From positions 1-64,000 of the forward strand of contig NZ_JACDRR010000002.1 in assembly GCF_013449375.1 (NCBI RefSeq): a stretch of 64,000 nucleotides of DNA, written 5' to 3'. The notes under the pieces are model-generated. The model was given only the letters and a program-made list of their open reading frames with translations. It was not told the origin of the DNA and made no database searches. The position numbers and the translations under genes are program-made. Positions 8,837 to 18,294 of this stretch are shown here, piece after piece; positions within the stretch are counted from its first letter, which is position 1; every line of letters starts with the position of its first letter. The stretch is from Pectobacterium sp. CFBP8739 (GTDB lineage Bacteria > Pseudomonadota > Gammaproteobacteria > Enterobacterales > Enterobacteriaceae).

Positions 8837-10096
8837 TTATACTTTATCCTGCAACCACACGCTGATTTGTTGTAGCGCGCGATCGAAATTCTGGTACACC
8901 GGCGAGAAGTTAACCGGCAGTAGTTTCCCTTGTGCGGATGAGTTCACTATCAGGCTCGCCTCTTCTTTCGGGCATAGCAGATCGTTATCCCAGTAGCCTG
9001 CCAGCATCGGCGTCGGGCAACGGCGTCCTAACAGCCCCTGCGTTTTCAGCGAATAGCGCCCCAGCTCGGTTTTCAGCGAGGAATCCGTCGAGAAGGGCAT
9101 CCCCAGACGACTCGCCAGCACATCCATAAACATATCCGGCACCTGCTGCTGGCGAGTCGAATCACTTAATAGATGATGTACCACGGGGCCGAGGCAGGCC
9201 ACACCGCATAAGCGCTGCGATTCCAGATACGCCAGCCGAACAGCAATATTGGCACCAAAGCGGAAACCAAACGCGACCACGCGGGAGTGATCGATCCACG
9301 GAACATCCGGCAGCGCACGCAAAACCTGCTGATGCAGGAAGCTGGAATCCTGAGTCAACTTCCAACGGGAAGAAAATCCAACGGAGGGGACATCAATCGT
9401 CAGCATCGCCATGCCTGCCGGCGCAAAATAGTCCTGAAACAGGCGATGATAATCGCTCTGCAACATTTCTAGGCTGCCGCACATCAGAACGGTAGGGAAA
9501 GGTGCTTTCGCTTGCGAGGGCATATGCAGAAACCCGGTCAGCGTGCCACCGCCCGTAATCGGGAAGGTTAGTTCTTTGAGTTCATAAGGCAGGTATTTGG
9601 CAGCTTCTTCATAGGCGCGGTTTGCCAGCGTTTGCGCCTGTTCTGCCAGTTCATCGCCTTTAATATGTGGATACGCAGCAATACTGTAGAGGTTGGCGGC
9701 GTTCAGCCAGAACTGTCCGGTTTGCGCGTCATCGCCGCTCTCTGTTGCTCGCTGCTGCCAGCCTGCGCCCTGCTTCGCCCATTCATAAATCCAGTTACCG
9801 CCGCGGTAGCCGATCACCGTATCAAGCAGTTGCTCGTTGCTTCTGTCCGCCTTGCTGGCCGCGATACGTGACAGCACGTCTTCAATTTCCCACGGGTCGA
9901 CGCCACGCCAAATCCACATCAGCCGGTTAATCATCCGATACCAGCTACGGATCTTCTCCCCTTCCAGCGTAGAATGCAGCCCCTGCACATCCTGACTATT
10001 CCGCGTACGTCGGACCAATGTCGAGGTTTCTGGATGTTTAAAGGATGGTTTGAATAGCGTTTCAGACAGGTTAGCTTGCGCCACAGCAGCCTCCAT
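8837..10096 (-). CDS. frsA: FrsA (YafA) alpha/beta-hydrolase-fold protein
   Basis: A 419-residue match to E. coli FrsA (fermentation/respiration switch protein, described as an esterase-like partner of unphosphorylated enzyme IIA-Glc; the biochemical role is debated). The N-terminus [20 protein letters not shown] and the C-terminal alpha/beta-hydrolase region are clear. The usual GxSxG nucleophile elbow reads [13 protein letters not shown], so the serine is replaced, as in E. coli. Transcribed toward the ankyrin insertion and downstream of gpt, as in E. coli. Confidence 0.93.
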   Translation of the reverse strand: MEAAVAQANLSETLFKPSFKHPETSTLVRRTRNSQDVQGLHSTLEGEKIRSWYRMINRLMWIWRGVDPWEIEDVLSRIAASKADRSNEQLLDTVIGYRGGNWIYEWAKQGAGWQQRATESGDDAQTGQFWLNAANLYSIAAYPHIKGDELAEQAQTLANRAYEEAAKYLPYELKELTFPITGGGTLTGFLHMPSQAKAPFPTVLMCGSLEMLQSDYHRLFQDYFAPAGMAMLTIDVPSVGFSSRWKLTQDSSFLHQQVLRALPDVPWIDHSRVVAFGFRFGANIAVRLAYLESQRLCGVACLGPVVHHLLSDSTRQQQVPDMFMDVLASRLGMPFSTDSSLKTELGRYSLKTQGLLGRRCPTPMLAGYWDNDLLCPKEEASLIVNSSAQGKLLPVNFSPVYQNFDRALQQISVWLQDKV

Positions 10097-10270
10097 TAAT
10101 GTAAACCGCTGTTAGCGGACATCAGACGACTTCTTCGTCACCCGTTAAAGTGTAACGAACTCAGGCCAGAGAAGACAAATGCCAACGGCAGAAACACACG
10201 ATCGGATCAAAGCTTGTAGCAGAAATGGTGAGGTTCAGAAATAACCGTCGCTATAAATACCAATCGTCAA

Positions 10271-10312
10271 AAACAACAATCATCATAAACAACAATCATC
10301 ATAAACAACAAT
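10271..10312. repeat. 16-bp tandem repeat, about 2.6 copies
   Basis: The unit AAACAACAATCATCAT occurs perfectly at 10271-10286 and 10287-10302, with a partial third copy from 10303 running into the hairpin behind gpt. Probably slippage-generated; no function is evident. Confidence 0.85.
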
Positions 10313-10331
10313 GCCCAGCTAAACTGGGCAT
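10311..10331 (-). terminator. Terminator-like hairpin after gpt
   Basis: An 8-bp stem, ATGCCCAG with CTGGGCAT, and a 5-nt loop, 28 bp past the gpt stop. On the minus strand it is followed by the T-rich TGTTGTTTATG. The U-tract is interrupted, so strength is uncertain. Confidence 0.6.
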
Positions 10332-10359
10332 TGGTGGAAATGACTATTCGCTCAGGCGA

Positions 10360-10818
10360 TTAGCGGCCAGACAACGGCGGAACAAATACCACGCCCATGT
10401 CCCACGGCTGTTCAATCCAAGTATCCTGCGGGATATCGATCACGTAGTCGTCAACTAGCGGCTTACCGGCTGGCTTAGCGAAAATGGTCACAAAATGCGC
10501 TTTCGGGTACATATCACGAATGGCTTTCGCCGTACCGCCGGTGTCAACCAGATCGTCAATCACGATAAACCCTTCGCCATCTCCCTCGGCACGCTTCAGC
10601 ACTTTCATTTCGCGCTGGTTGTCGTGGTCATAACTGGAAATGCAAACGGTATCAACGTGACGAATGCCCAGCTCACGCGCCAGCAGTGCGCTTGGCACCA
10701 GACCACCACGGCTAACGGCAATGATGCCTTTCCATTGATCGGCAGGCAGTAAACGCTGTGCCAGTTTGCGGGCATGAATTTGCAACATATCCCAAGTTAC
10801 GACGTACTTTTCGCTCAT
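10360..10818 (-). CDS. gpt: Xanthine-guanine phosphoribosyltransferase
   Basis: Salvages guanine and xanthine (and hypoxanthine weakly) to their nucleotides using PRPP, at the inner face of the membrane. The 152 residues match E. coli Gpt almost throughout, including the PRPP-binding motif [31 protein letters not shown], and the C-terminal [13 protein letters not shown]. Divergent from pepD, upstream of frsA. Confidence 0.98.
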   Translation of the reverse strand: MSEKYVVTWDMLQIHARKLAQRLLPADQWKGIIAVSRGGLVPSALLARELGIRHVDTVCISSYDHDNQREMKVLKRAEGDGEGFIVIDDLVDTGGTAKAIRDMYPKAHFVTIFAKPAGKPLVDDYVIDIPQDTWIEQPWDMGVVFVPPLSGR

Positions 10819-11147
10819 AAAATATATCCCAGCCGGATAAAAATCGGCTTAATTTGAGTCTGAGGGGGGAAAAAGGTTGCGCGAGATTATAGATAGCCGA
10901 CAACATAAAAACCAGTTTTTCTCAACGTAAGAACCGAGTTTTTCCCGCCCCCCTGCGCTCTGCCGAACCCGCTGATTCATATTGCAGCAGGAAAAATAAG
11001 TCAGGGCCGACGGCAATTCCCCTGCTTTGATGGAAAATGATATTCTGTTACGACAGGCCACGTTATGTGGCTCGCCGCGATTAACTTTTAACCTATAGCC
11101 CTGCCCGCCAAAACGCGAAGGCTGGCCGCTACAAGGAGACTAAAATA
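10819..11147. promoter_or_regulatory. Divergent gpt-pepD promoter region
   Basis: A 329-bp gap between divergent genes. On the minus strand a perfect TATAAT lies at 10886-10891, about 68 bp before the gpt ATG, without a convincing -35. For pepD, a TATTCT at about 11041-11046 is the best -10 candidate. No convincing ORF is seen. An AAGGAG precedes the pepD GTG. Confidence 0.4.
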
Positions 11148-12608
11148 GTGTCTGAATTGTCTCAACTTTCCCCCCAGCCGCTGTGGGATATTTTCGCCAA
11201 GATCTGTTCCATTCCGCACCCGTCTTATCATGAAGAAGCGTTGGCCGCACATATTTTGGAATGGGCTAAAGAGAAAGGCATTCATGCCGAACGCGATCAG
11301 GTCGGCAATATTCTGCTACGCAAAGCGGCAACCGCAGGTATGGAAAACCGCAAACCTGTCGTATTGCAGGCGCATCTAGACATGGTGCCACAGAAAAACA
11401 ACGACACCGTACACGATTTCACTACCGACCCAATCCAGCCTTATGTTGACGGTGAATGGCTAAAAGCACGTGGCACCACGCTGGGTGCAGATAACGGCAT
11501 CGGTATGGCGTCTGCGCTGGCGGTGCTGGCCGATCCAAGCGTCGAGCACGGCCCGCTAGAAGTGCTGCTGACCATGACGGAAGAAGCGGGTATGGATGGT
11601 GCGTTTGGCCTGCAACCAAACTGGCTTCAGGGCGAAATCCTGATCAATACCGATTCGGAAGAAGAAGGCGAGATCTACATGGGTTGCGCGGGCGGTATTG
11701 ATTTCATTACTCGTCTGCCGCTGACGCGCGAAGTGCCACCGGCTGGTTACCACACGCTGAAGCTGACGATTAAAGGGCTGAAAGGCGGCCACTCAGGCGG
11801 TGACATCCATCTGGGACTGGGCAACGCCAACAAGCTGCTGGCACGTTTCCTGTTCGAACAGGCAAAAGCACTGGATCTCCGCATTCTCGATCTGAACGGC
11901 GGGACGCTGCGTAACGCCATTCCGCGTGAAGCCTTCGCCACGCTGTCACTACCTGCTGCTAACGTCGAGTCATTAAAAACGCTGAGCCAGGAATATCTGA
12001 CGGTGCTGAAAAATGAACTGTCTGCCGTTGAGAAAAACCTGACCGTGCTGGTGGAAGCCAGCGACAGCAATGAGCATCCGCTGACGCAAGACAGCCGCGA
12101 TCGTCTGCTGGCACTGCTCAACGCCACGCCGAACGGCGTGATCCGCATGAGCGATGAAGTCAAAGGCGTGGTAGAAACATCACTGAACTTGGGCGTTGTG
12201 ACAATGGAAGACGACCACGCGGAAGTCATCTGCCTGATTCGTTCACTGATCGACAGCGGTAAAGACGCCGTTGTCGGTACGCTGACAGCGCTGGGGCACT
12301 TGGCTGGTGCGAAAACATCACCGAAAGGCGGCTACCCAGGCTGGCAGCCAGACGCGCATTCACCGGTCATGGCGCTGGTGCGCGAAACCTATCAGAAGCT
12401 GTTCAACAAGACGCCAAACATCATGGTGATTCACGCTGGTCTGGAATGTGGTCTGTTCAAAAAGCCATACCCAGACATGGACATGGTTTCCATCGGGCCG
12501 ACCATCACTGGGCCGCATTCACCGGATGAACAAGTACATATCGGCAGCGTCGATCTGTACTGGAAATTGCTGACAGAACTGCTGAAAGCGATTCCTCCAC
12601 GCGCTTAA
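11148..12608 (+). CDS. pepD: Aminoacyl-histidine dipeptidase (peptidase D)
   Basis: A zinc dipeptidase of the M20 family hydrolysing Xaa-His dipeptides (carnosine) and other unblocked dipeptides in the cytoplasm. The 486 residues align over full length with E. coli PepD. Metal-binding and catalytic stretches are intact: VVLQAHLDMVPQ, TTLGADNGIGMA and LTMTEEAGMDGAFG, plus GGHSGGDIHLGLGNAN. The start is a GTG preceded by AAGGAG, giving the family N-terminus SELSQLSPQPLWDIF. Confidence 0.97.
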   Translation: MSELSQLSPQPLWDIFAKICSIPHPSYHEEALAAHILEWAKEKGIHAERDQVGNILLRKAATAGMENRKPVVLQAHLDMVPQKNNDTVHDFTTDPIQPYVDGEWLKARGTTLGADNGIGMASALAVLADPSVEHGPLEVLLTMTEEAGMDGAFGLQPNWLQGEILINTDSEEEGEIYMGCAGGIDFITRLPLTREVPPAGYHTLKLTIKGLKGGHSGGDIHLGLGNANKLLARFLFEQAKALDLRILDLNGGTLRNAIPREAFATLSLPAANVESLKTLSQEYLTVLKNELSAVEKNLTVLVEASDSNEHPLTQDSRDRLLALLNATPNGVIRMSDEVKGVVETSLNLGVVTMEDDHAEVICLIRSLIDSGKDAVVGTLTALGHLAGAKTSPKGGYPGWQPDAHSPVMALVRETYQKLFNKTPNIMVIHAGLECGLFKKPYPDMDMVSIGPTITGPHSPDEQVHIGSVDLYWKLLTELLKAIPPRA

Positions 12609-12642
12609 TCGCCCACGAATAAAACGTACACGAGTAAAAATC

Positions 12643-12671
12643 AGGGCGGCGCACAAACGTCGCCCTTTTTT
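12643..12671. terminator. Bidirectional terminator, pepD/dinB
   Basis: A 9-bp stem (AGGGCGGCG with CGTCGCCCT, one mismatch) and a 6-nt loop, ending in six T on the plus strand. On the minus strand ATTTTTAC follows, so it can also end dinB transcripts. Confidence 0.8.
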
Positions 12672-12689
12672 ACCCTCAACTACACAACC

Positions 12690-13748
12690 TTATCCCCAAT
12701 CAAACACCAGTTGTCGCTCAATTTGCGGGTCGAGCAGCGTCACATGCAGTCCGACCAGCCGGACACCTCTGGATTTACGCCGCTCCTGCCAGGTTTGTTG
12801 TGCTAGCTTCAACAGATCCTGTTTATTCAACATCGGCCACACATGCTCCTGCGTCGTTTGCTGAAAATCATCAAACTTGAGTTTGACGCCCTGACGCGCA
12901 ATATGCAGATCAGGTTTTACCCGTTTCAGGCGGACTTCCAGCTCCTCATAAAGCTGTTCTATCAGATTTTCACACTGTTCCCAGTCGTGGATATCCTGCG
13001 CCAGCGTCTTCTCCACGCCGACCGACTTCCTCAGCCGATCGGGTGAAATACGCCGCTCATCAATCCCCTGACATCGTTCCCACAGCACGCGGCCAAATTT
13101 GCCGAACTCCTTAAGCAGATCCGCCAGCGCATACACCCGCACATCCGCGCAGGTGTGCAGGCCGCGCTCTTCCAGCCGTTTTGCCGTCACCTTCCCAACG
13201 CCGGGGATCTTCTCCAGCGGTAGCACCAGCAGGAAATCATCCACCTGCTCCGGTGTAATCACATATTGTCCATTCGGCTTATTTAACTCAGAGGCGATTT
13301 TCGCCAGAAACTTGATGGGCGCAATCCCCGCCGAGGCGGTCAGATTCAGTTCATCCGCGATGGTTCGACGGATTTCTTCGGCGATGCGCGTCGCCGAACC
13401 GTTGCAGTACGGGCTATCGGTGACATCCAGATAGGCTTCATCCAGAGAAAGCGGTTCGATCAGCGGCGTGTAGCGGGCGAAGATCTCGCGAATTTGGCGC
13501 GAGGTGGACTTGTACACCTCCATGCGACCAGGTAACAAGGTGAGGTGTGGACACAGACGCAAAGCAGTTGCCGTCGCCATCGCACTGCGGACACCGTAGC
13601 GTCGGGCAGGATAGTTAGCGGTGCTGATGACGCCACGACGATCGGCGCTTCCACCAATCGCCAGAGGAATATCGCGCAGGCGCGGGTTATCACGCATCTC
13701 AATTGCTGCGTAGAAGCAGTCCATATCAACATGAATGATTTTGCGCAT
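12690..13748 (-). CDS. dinB: DNA polymerase IV (Y-family translesion polymerase)
   Basis: Error-prone translesion DNA polymerase of the SOS response. From the ATG at 13746-13748 the product is 352 residues and begins [17 protein letters not shown], carrying the first catalytic aspartate (Asp8). The second metal site is in [14 protein letters not shown], and the HhH region reads [16 protein letters not shown]. The C-terminus ends ERQLVFDWG, a likely beta-clamp-binding tail (RQLVFDWG against E. coli RQLVLGL). The frame is open to 13811, but that would run through the LexA operator. Confidence 0.97.
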   Translation of the reverse strand: MRKIIHVDMDCFYAAIEMRDNPRLRDIPLAIGGSADRRGVISTANYPARRYGVRSAMATATALRLCPHLTLLPGRMEVYKSTSRQIREIFARYTPLIEPLSLDEAYLDVTDSPYCNGSATRIAEEIRRTIADELNLTASAGIAPIKFLAKIASELNKPNGQYVITPEQVDDFLLVLPLEKIPGVGKVTAKRLEERGLHTCADVRVYALADLLKEFGKFGRVLWERCQGIDERRISPDRLRKSVGVEKTLAQDIHDWEQCENLIEQLYEELEVRLKRVKPDLHIARQGVKLKFDDFQQTTQEHVWPMLNKQDLLKLAQQTWQERRKSRGVRLVGLHVTLLDPQIERQLVFDWG

Positions 13749-13766
13749 ACTGGCCCTCTGATAGCA

Positions 13767-13782
13767 CTGTATAAATATACAG
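13767..13782 (-). promoter_or_regulatory. LexA (SOS) box of dinB
   Basis: CTGTATAAATATACAG, a CTG-N10-CAG palindrome nearly identical to the LexA consensus, 18 bp before the dinB ATG. It predicts direct SOS control of dinB. Confidence 0.9.
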
Positions 13783-13823
13783 ACCAAAGTCAGTATAGAC
13801 AAGCCGCGCAATAATGCCCGCGT

Positions 13824-14624
13824 TTACTGCGCGATCAGCATCACCAACTTAAATTCCCCTTGCCCGGCAGGATGAAAAGTCTGTTGATGATAGGTAACCT
13901 CTCCCAGCAGAGGGTGGTGGAAGCGTCGCTCGCCGCCCTCACGGGCGGTTACCGCCTGTTGAGACCACCAGAGATTGAACTCGCGACTTTCTTCGCATAG
14001 CGCCATCACAACGTGTCGGACAGATTCGACAGACGCATAATGACTGGACTCCGCCCGAAACTCCGCCACCACCCGTCTGGCGCGTTCTGGCCAATCGACC
14101 ACCAGCGATCGTGCCAGCGGATTAAGAAACATAAAGCGCAGCAAATTCGGTTCAGGATCGGTTCCCAGCCATCCGGCAAACAACTGTTCCGATGGCGCAT
14201 TCCACGCCAGCATGTTCCAGTTGCCATCCAGAAGATATGCAGGGCAGGTAATAGCGTGCAGGCTGGCGGCAACCCGCACATCGAGCGACATTGCCCTATT
14301 CTGCTTCTGAGGATCCTGTACGCCAGCCAGACTAAAAAGATAGTCATGCTCTGCGGGTTCCAGCTTTAACGCCTGAGACAAGCGAGTCAGCGCCGAGGCG
14401 GAAGCGGACACATCACGCCCCTGTTCAAGCCAGGTATACCAAGTGGTGCTGATTCGGGCGATTTGCGCCAATTCTTCACGGCGTAATCCACTGGTGCGCC
14501 GCCGACCGGATGCGGGCAGGCCGACCCTTTCCGGCGAGGTCCGCTCACGCAGCGCCCGTAAAAAAGCCCCCAGTGCCTTTGGGCCGCTCAGAGAATTGGC
14601 AGACATAAATGAATTTGCAGACAT
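13824..14624 (-). CDS. XRE-family regulator with MmyB-like ligand domain
   Basis: A 266-residue transcription regulator. Residues 16-90 form a helix-turn-helix domain (LGAFLRALRERTSP, GLRREELAQIARISTTWYTWLEQGRD), and the remainder is an MmyB-like domain (WNMLAWNAPSEQLFAGW, RFMFLNPLARSLVVDWP), as in many enterobacterial regulators of neighbouring oxidoreductases or efflux genes. The N-terminus holds a duplicated hexapeptide (MSANSF, MSANSL); the second Met (14606) is an alternative start. It is divergent from yafE across 264 bp and may control it or itself. Ligand unknown. Confidence 0.87.
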   Translation of the reverse strand: MSANSFMSANSLSGPKALGAFLRALRERTSPERVGLPASGRRRTSGLRREELAQIARISTTWYTWLEQGRDVSASASALTRLSQALKLEPAEHDYLFSLAGVQDPQKQNRAMSLDVRVAASLHAITCPAYLLDGNWNMLAWNAPSEQLFAGWLGTDPEPNLLRFMFLNPLARSLVVDWPERARRVVAEFRAESSHYASVESVRHVVMALCEESREFNLWWSQQAVTAREGGERRFHHPLLGEVTYHQQTFHPAGQGEFKLVMLIAQ

Positions 14625-14888
14625 AACCGGTGTCCTTTTTATCCCGCCCGCTCAAACAACTTGCGATGACAGCAGCATCAGTGAAAGCGGTGTTAATCAA
14701 ACAGGGAGTATTTTATACCCGTATAAATGCTCATATTGTACCCGTATTTCTCTCTCACTATAGTGTTCTTAAGCCAAAGACCGTGTTCTTAGACCAAGGA
14801 TGTTCTTAGACCGACGTCTTCTTTAGTGGCTGGCGCGCCGCCGTTTACCCCCTGATGAAACAAGAACAATTCAGATAAAGCGAGAGCA

Positions 14889-15662
14889 ATGATGGAAGAA
14901 AAACAGAACCATAATCATCGCGTCGAACATCAGTTCGGCTCACAGGCGCAGAACTACTTGACCAGCGCGGTGCATGCGCAGGGCAAAGATTTAACCCAGT
15001 TAGCGGCTTTATTAGCGCCTTTCCCGCAGGCGCGCGTCATCGATGTCGGCTGCGGTGCAGGACACGCCAGCTTCGTTGCCGCACAGGCCGTCGCGGAGGT
15101 TGTCGCCTACGATTTGTCTTCTCAAATGCTGGAGGTTGTCAGTCAGGCTGCGGCGCAGAAAGGGCTGAATAATATCCGCGTTCAGCAAGGCGTAGCCGAG
15201 TCTTTGCCGTTCGAGGATAGCAGCGCAGACATCATAATCAGCCGTTACTCTGCGCATCACTGGCATGATGTCGGGCAGGCGTTACGTGAAATGCGGCGCG
15301 TCCTGAAACCGGGCGGTCGCGTGATCATGATGGATGTCGTTTCGCCCGGCCATCCGCTGCTGGACAGCTATTTGCAGACGGTAGAGAAGCTGCGCGATAC
15401 GTCACACGTGCGTGATTACGCACCGGGAGAATGGCTGAGTCTGTTTACGGAAGCGGGATTCATCGTGCGTAACGTCACCAGCGACAGGCTGACGCTGGAG
15501 TTCAGCAGTTGGATTGCCCGTATGCGTACGCCAGAACATTTCACCGTGGCGATTCGTGAACTGCAAAAAACGCTGGCGGACGAAGTGATACAGCATTTTG
15601 AAGTACAGACGGACGGTTCCTTTATCACCGACATTATGATGATAGAAGCCACCCGCGCCTGA
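14889..15662 (+). CDS. yafE: SAM-dependent methyltransferase YafE
   Basis: A 257-residue class I methyltransferase close to E. coli YafE. The SAM site is VIDVGCGAGHASFVAA (about 49-64), with further family motifs VVAYDLSSQML, IIISRYSAHHWHDVGQALRE and LKPGGRVIMMDVVSPGHP, the fold of UbiE-type enzymes. The substrate is not established. The start has two consecutive ATG codons. It ends just before a good terminator, so it is probably monocistronic. Confidence 0.9.
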   Translation: MMEEKQNHNHRVEHQFGSQAQNYLTSAVHAQGKDLTQLAALLAPFPQARVIDVGCGAGHASFVAAQAVAEVVAYDLSSQMLEVVSQAAAQKGLNNIRVQQGVAESLPFEDSSADIIISRYSAHHWHDVGQALREMRRVLKPGGRVIMMDVVSPGHPLLDSYLQTVEKLRDTSHVRDYAPGEWLSLFTEAGFIVRNVTSDRLTLEFSSWIARMRTPEHFTVAIRELQKTLADEVIQHFEVQTDGSFITDIMMIEATRA

Positions 15663-15698
15663 CCCGCTTTCTCCTACCATTAATAACCTCACACGTAG

Positions 15699-15726
15699 CA
15701 GCCCGTATCCCTTCGGGCTGTTTTTT
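15699..15726 (+). terminator. Rho-independent terminator after yafE
   Basis: A 7-bp stem CAGCCCG / CGGGCTG with an 8-nt loop, followed by six T. Confidence 0.88.
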
Positions 15727-15919
15727 GTAAATGTTATTTTTTAGCGCTTTTCAACGCTTGATTAATATGAAACCAATGATAATGTGATTTCGTTTTCGTC
15801 GTGACCTATTCGCCGACGAAATAGATACCGATAACGGCTGTCCCAACGTTTTCGCTAACACATCAGTAGCGCGACGCGGACGCCGCGTATAGCAGGCAAT
15901 TTTATTATCAGGAACCATA

Positions 15920-16675
15920 ATGCAAAAAATCGCGCTGTCGTTTGCGATGTTGTTTTTTTTGCCTTCTCTTGTTATTACCAGCGAAGCCAGTGTTGTTACC
16001 AGCGCCGCCAGCGAGACCGCACCGTCGCTCGCGCCGATAGCAAAAGAATTAAAACAGCAATTATTAGGCTCTCCGATCTATATTCAGATCTTTAAAGAAG
16101 AGCGAATATTCGAACTCTATGCGAAAGTCGGCAACGAATACCGTTTATTGGACCAATACCCAATCTGTAAATATTCGGGCGGGTTAGGGCCAAAACGCGT
16201 TGAAGGCGATTTAAAAAGTCCGGAAGGTTTCTATCAGGTCGATCTGCGTCAGTTAAAACCAGACAGCCAATATTACCGCGCGATCAATATCGGTTTCCCC
16301 AACGAGTATGATAAATCACAGGGGTATTCCGGCCGCTATTTGATGATCCACGGCGAATGTGTATCGGTTGGCTGTTATGCCATGACCAACACCTACATGG
16401 ATGAGATTTATCGCTATGCCGAAGCAGCGTTACGCAACGGGCAGGCGAAGATTGATATTGCCATCTACCCGTTCCGTATGACGGAACAGAACATGCAACG
16501 CCACCGTAATTCCACCTACGCCAGTTTCTGGAAACAACTTCAGCCGGGGTATGCCTATTTTAATCAGCACAATCAGCCGCCGGCTATCACTGTGTTTAAT
16601 GGGCAATACGTCGTTAACCCACCGTTAATGACCAGTCAGCCGACCTTAAAGTACGCGCTCGCCGAAACAAAATAG
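15920..16675 (+). CDS. yafK: L,D-transpeptidase-family murein protein YafK (DpaA/LdtF)
   Basis: A 251-residue exported YkuD-domain protein. The first 24 or so residues are a signal peptide (KIALSFAMLFFLPSLVITSEA). The catalytic site reads MIHGECVSVGCYAMTN, giving His144 and Cys152. In E. coli this protein detaches Braun lipoprotein from peptidoglycan rather than forming cross-links. Its last 30 bp overlap the end of convergent yafJ, an arrangement that also occurs around yafJ-yafK in E. coli. Confidence 0.93.
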   Translation: MQKIALSFAMLFFLPSLVITSEASVVTSAASETAPSLAPIAKELKQQLLGSPIYIQIFKEERIFELYAKVGNEYRLLDQYPICKYSGGLGPKRVEGDLKSPEGFYQVDLRQLKPDSQYYRAINIGFPNEYDKSQGYSGRYLMIHGECVSVGCYAMTNTYMDEIYRYAEAALRNGQAKIDIAIYPFRMTEQNMQRHRNSTYASFWKQLQPGYAYFNQHNQPPAITVFNGQYVVNPPLMTSQPTLKYALAETK

Positions 16676-17413
16676 AACGAATTCACCTGGCATGATTTGA
16701 TGCCAGGTTTCGTTGCCCGTTAGCGGCTGCGTCGCCAATACTGTGACGACATCATTGGGTGTCGTCTGCTGTTGAAAATCAATCTCCACATCCTGATCTA
16801 ACAGCGTTGCTTTACCAAACGGCGCACGACGGGTGATCCAGTAGAGTTTGGTTGAGCAATACCCCATCACAAAGCGTCCGTCCGACAGCAGCATGTTAAA
16901 CACGCCTTTCTCCCGCAGGACATCCGCCTGTTTGGCGATATAGCGGAACACCGCAGGCCAGTTACCCGGAGTGCGCGGATAGCGCTCGGACAATTGAGAG
17001 AGCAGCCAGCAGAAAGCAAATTCGCTATCAGTCTGGCCTACGGGGCGAAACATGCCCGTTTTTAGGGTGTTATGACCTTTCAGTTGCCCGTTGTGGGCGA
17101 ACGTCCAGTTCCTTCCCCACAGCTCGCGGGTAAAAGGATGGGTATTTTCCAGCGACACCGCGCCACGATTCGCCTGCCGGATATGTGAAACCACCGCACA
17201 CGATTTGATCGGATAATCCTGCACCAGACGGGCAATCGGCGAGTTATAGCTTGGCAGCGGATCTTTGAACGTACGACAGCCGTTCCCTTCATAAAAGGTG
17301 ATTCCCCAGCCATCCCGGTGCGGTCCGGTTTTCCCGCCGCGCTGTATCAGCCCAGTAAAACTAAAACAGATATCCGTCGGTACATTCGCGCTCATCCCCA
17401 GCAATTCACACAT
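16646..17413 (-). CDS. yafJ: Class II glutamine amidotransferase YafJ
   Basis: A 255-residue Ntn-type glutamine amidotransferase-like protein, same length as E. coli YafJ. From the ATG at 17411-17413 it begins MCELLGMSANVPTDICFSF, exposing Cys2 as the N-terminal nucleophile. Family blocks are SHIRQANRGAVSLENTHPF and NWTFAHNGQL. The physiological substrate is unknown. It follows gmhA on the same strand as in E. coli, but a repeat of about 260 bp now lies between them and its end is only 24 bp from this start, so the promoter probably lies within or across the repeat. Confidence 0.93.
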   Translation of the reverse strand: MCELLGMSANVPTDICFSFTGLIQRGGKTGPHRDGWGITFYEGNGCRTFKDPLPSYNSPIARLVQDYPIKSCAVVSHIRQANRGAVSLENTHPFTRELWGRNWTFAHNGQLKGHNTLKTGMFRPVGQTDSEFAFCWLLSQLSERYPRTPGNWPAVFRYIAKQADVLREKGVFNMLLSDGRFVMGYCSTKLYWITRRAPFGKATLLDQDVEIDFQQQTTPNDVVTVLATQPLTGNETWHQIMPGEFVLFCFGERVL

Positions 17414-17437
17414 CTGACTTCCTACCCTTCCCTTCTC

Positions 17438-17700
17438 GTCATATTTCAAGTTGCATGTGCGTTGGCTACGCTCAAATACTCGGCCCATCGTGGGCCTCGC
17501 CCTAAAGGGCCGCTGCAAGCAGCGTTCAAATCTGCTCCCGGCAGATTTGTCACCCGAATCACTTACCTGAGTAAGCTCATCGGGATTCCTTCCCTTGCCG
17601 CGTTATTCGGCCTTATGGCCTCCCCCTTCGGGGTCAGCGCAAGCGCTGTTCAAAAACGCCTTGCCGTTTTTGTCCTGAAACTCGAACTATTTAGAGTTTA
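17438..17700. repeat. Enterobacterial intergenic repeat with inverted ends
   Basis: A non-coding block filling the yafJ-gmhA gap. Its left end (ATATTTCAAGTTGCATG, 17441-17457) resembles the inverted right end (AATAGTTCGAGTTTCAGG, about 17674-17691). Inside lie short hairpin words (CCCGAATC...GGGATT around a CACTTACCTGAGTAAGCTC core). I recognise this as a degenerate member of a repeat common between genes in Yersinia, Serratia and Pectobacterium; that attribution is from memory. No transposase gene is present. Confidence 0.6.
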
Positions 17701-17712
17701 TTATTAAGCGGC

Positions 17713-18294
17713 TTACTGATCTGCCATTTCTTTTTCAATCAACTGAATCAGGATGTGAATCGCTTTGATATGGATCTCCTGAATACGGTCAGCATAGCCG
17801 AAGTGCGGAACACGAATTTCCACGTCGGCTGAACCTGCCATTTTGCCGCCGTCTTTCCCAGTCAGCGTAATGACCTTCATGCCTTTCGCTTTTGCTGCGG
17901 CAATGGCTTTAATAATGTTGCCTGAATTACCAGACGTGGAAATCCCCAGCAGCACATCACCTTCACGCCCCAGTGACTCGACATAGCGGGAGAAGACAAA
18001 ATCATAGCCAAAGTCATTGCTGACGCAGGACAGATGGCTCGGATCGGAAATCGCAATGGCCGGATAGCCAGGACGGTTCTCGCGATAGCGCCCCGTCAGC
18101 TCTTCAGCAAAGTGCATGGCGTCACAGTGTGAACCACCGTTACCACAGGAAATCACTTTACCGCCCGCTTTAAAAGCGTTAGCCAACAGCACCGCAGCGT
18201 TTTGAATCGACTGAATGTTCGCATCATCACTCAAGAAATTATTCAGTGTTTCTGCCGCTTCTTTCAGTTCACTACGGATTAAATCCTGATACAT
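17713..18294 (-). CDS. gmhA: Sedoheptulose 7-phosphate isomerase
   Basis: First step of ADP-heptose synthesis for the LPS inner core: sedoheptulose 7-phosphate to D-glycero-D-manno-heptose 7-phosphate. A 193-residue SIS-domain protein with the signature [18 protein letters not shown] and sugar-binding [15 protein letters not shown]. Same length as E. coli GmhA (LpcA). Divergent from fadE, as in E. coli. Confidence 0.97.

Noticed and set aside
13824-14624. Antitoxin of a toxin-antitoxin pair
   Set aside because: The XRE protein is 266 residues with an MmyB-type domain and the neighbours (dinB, yafE) are not toxins.
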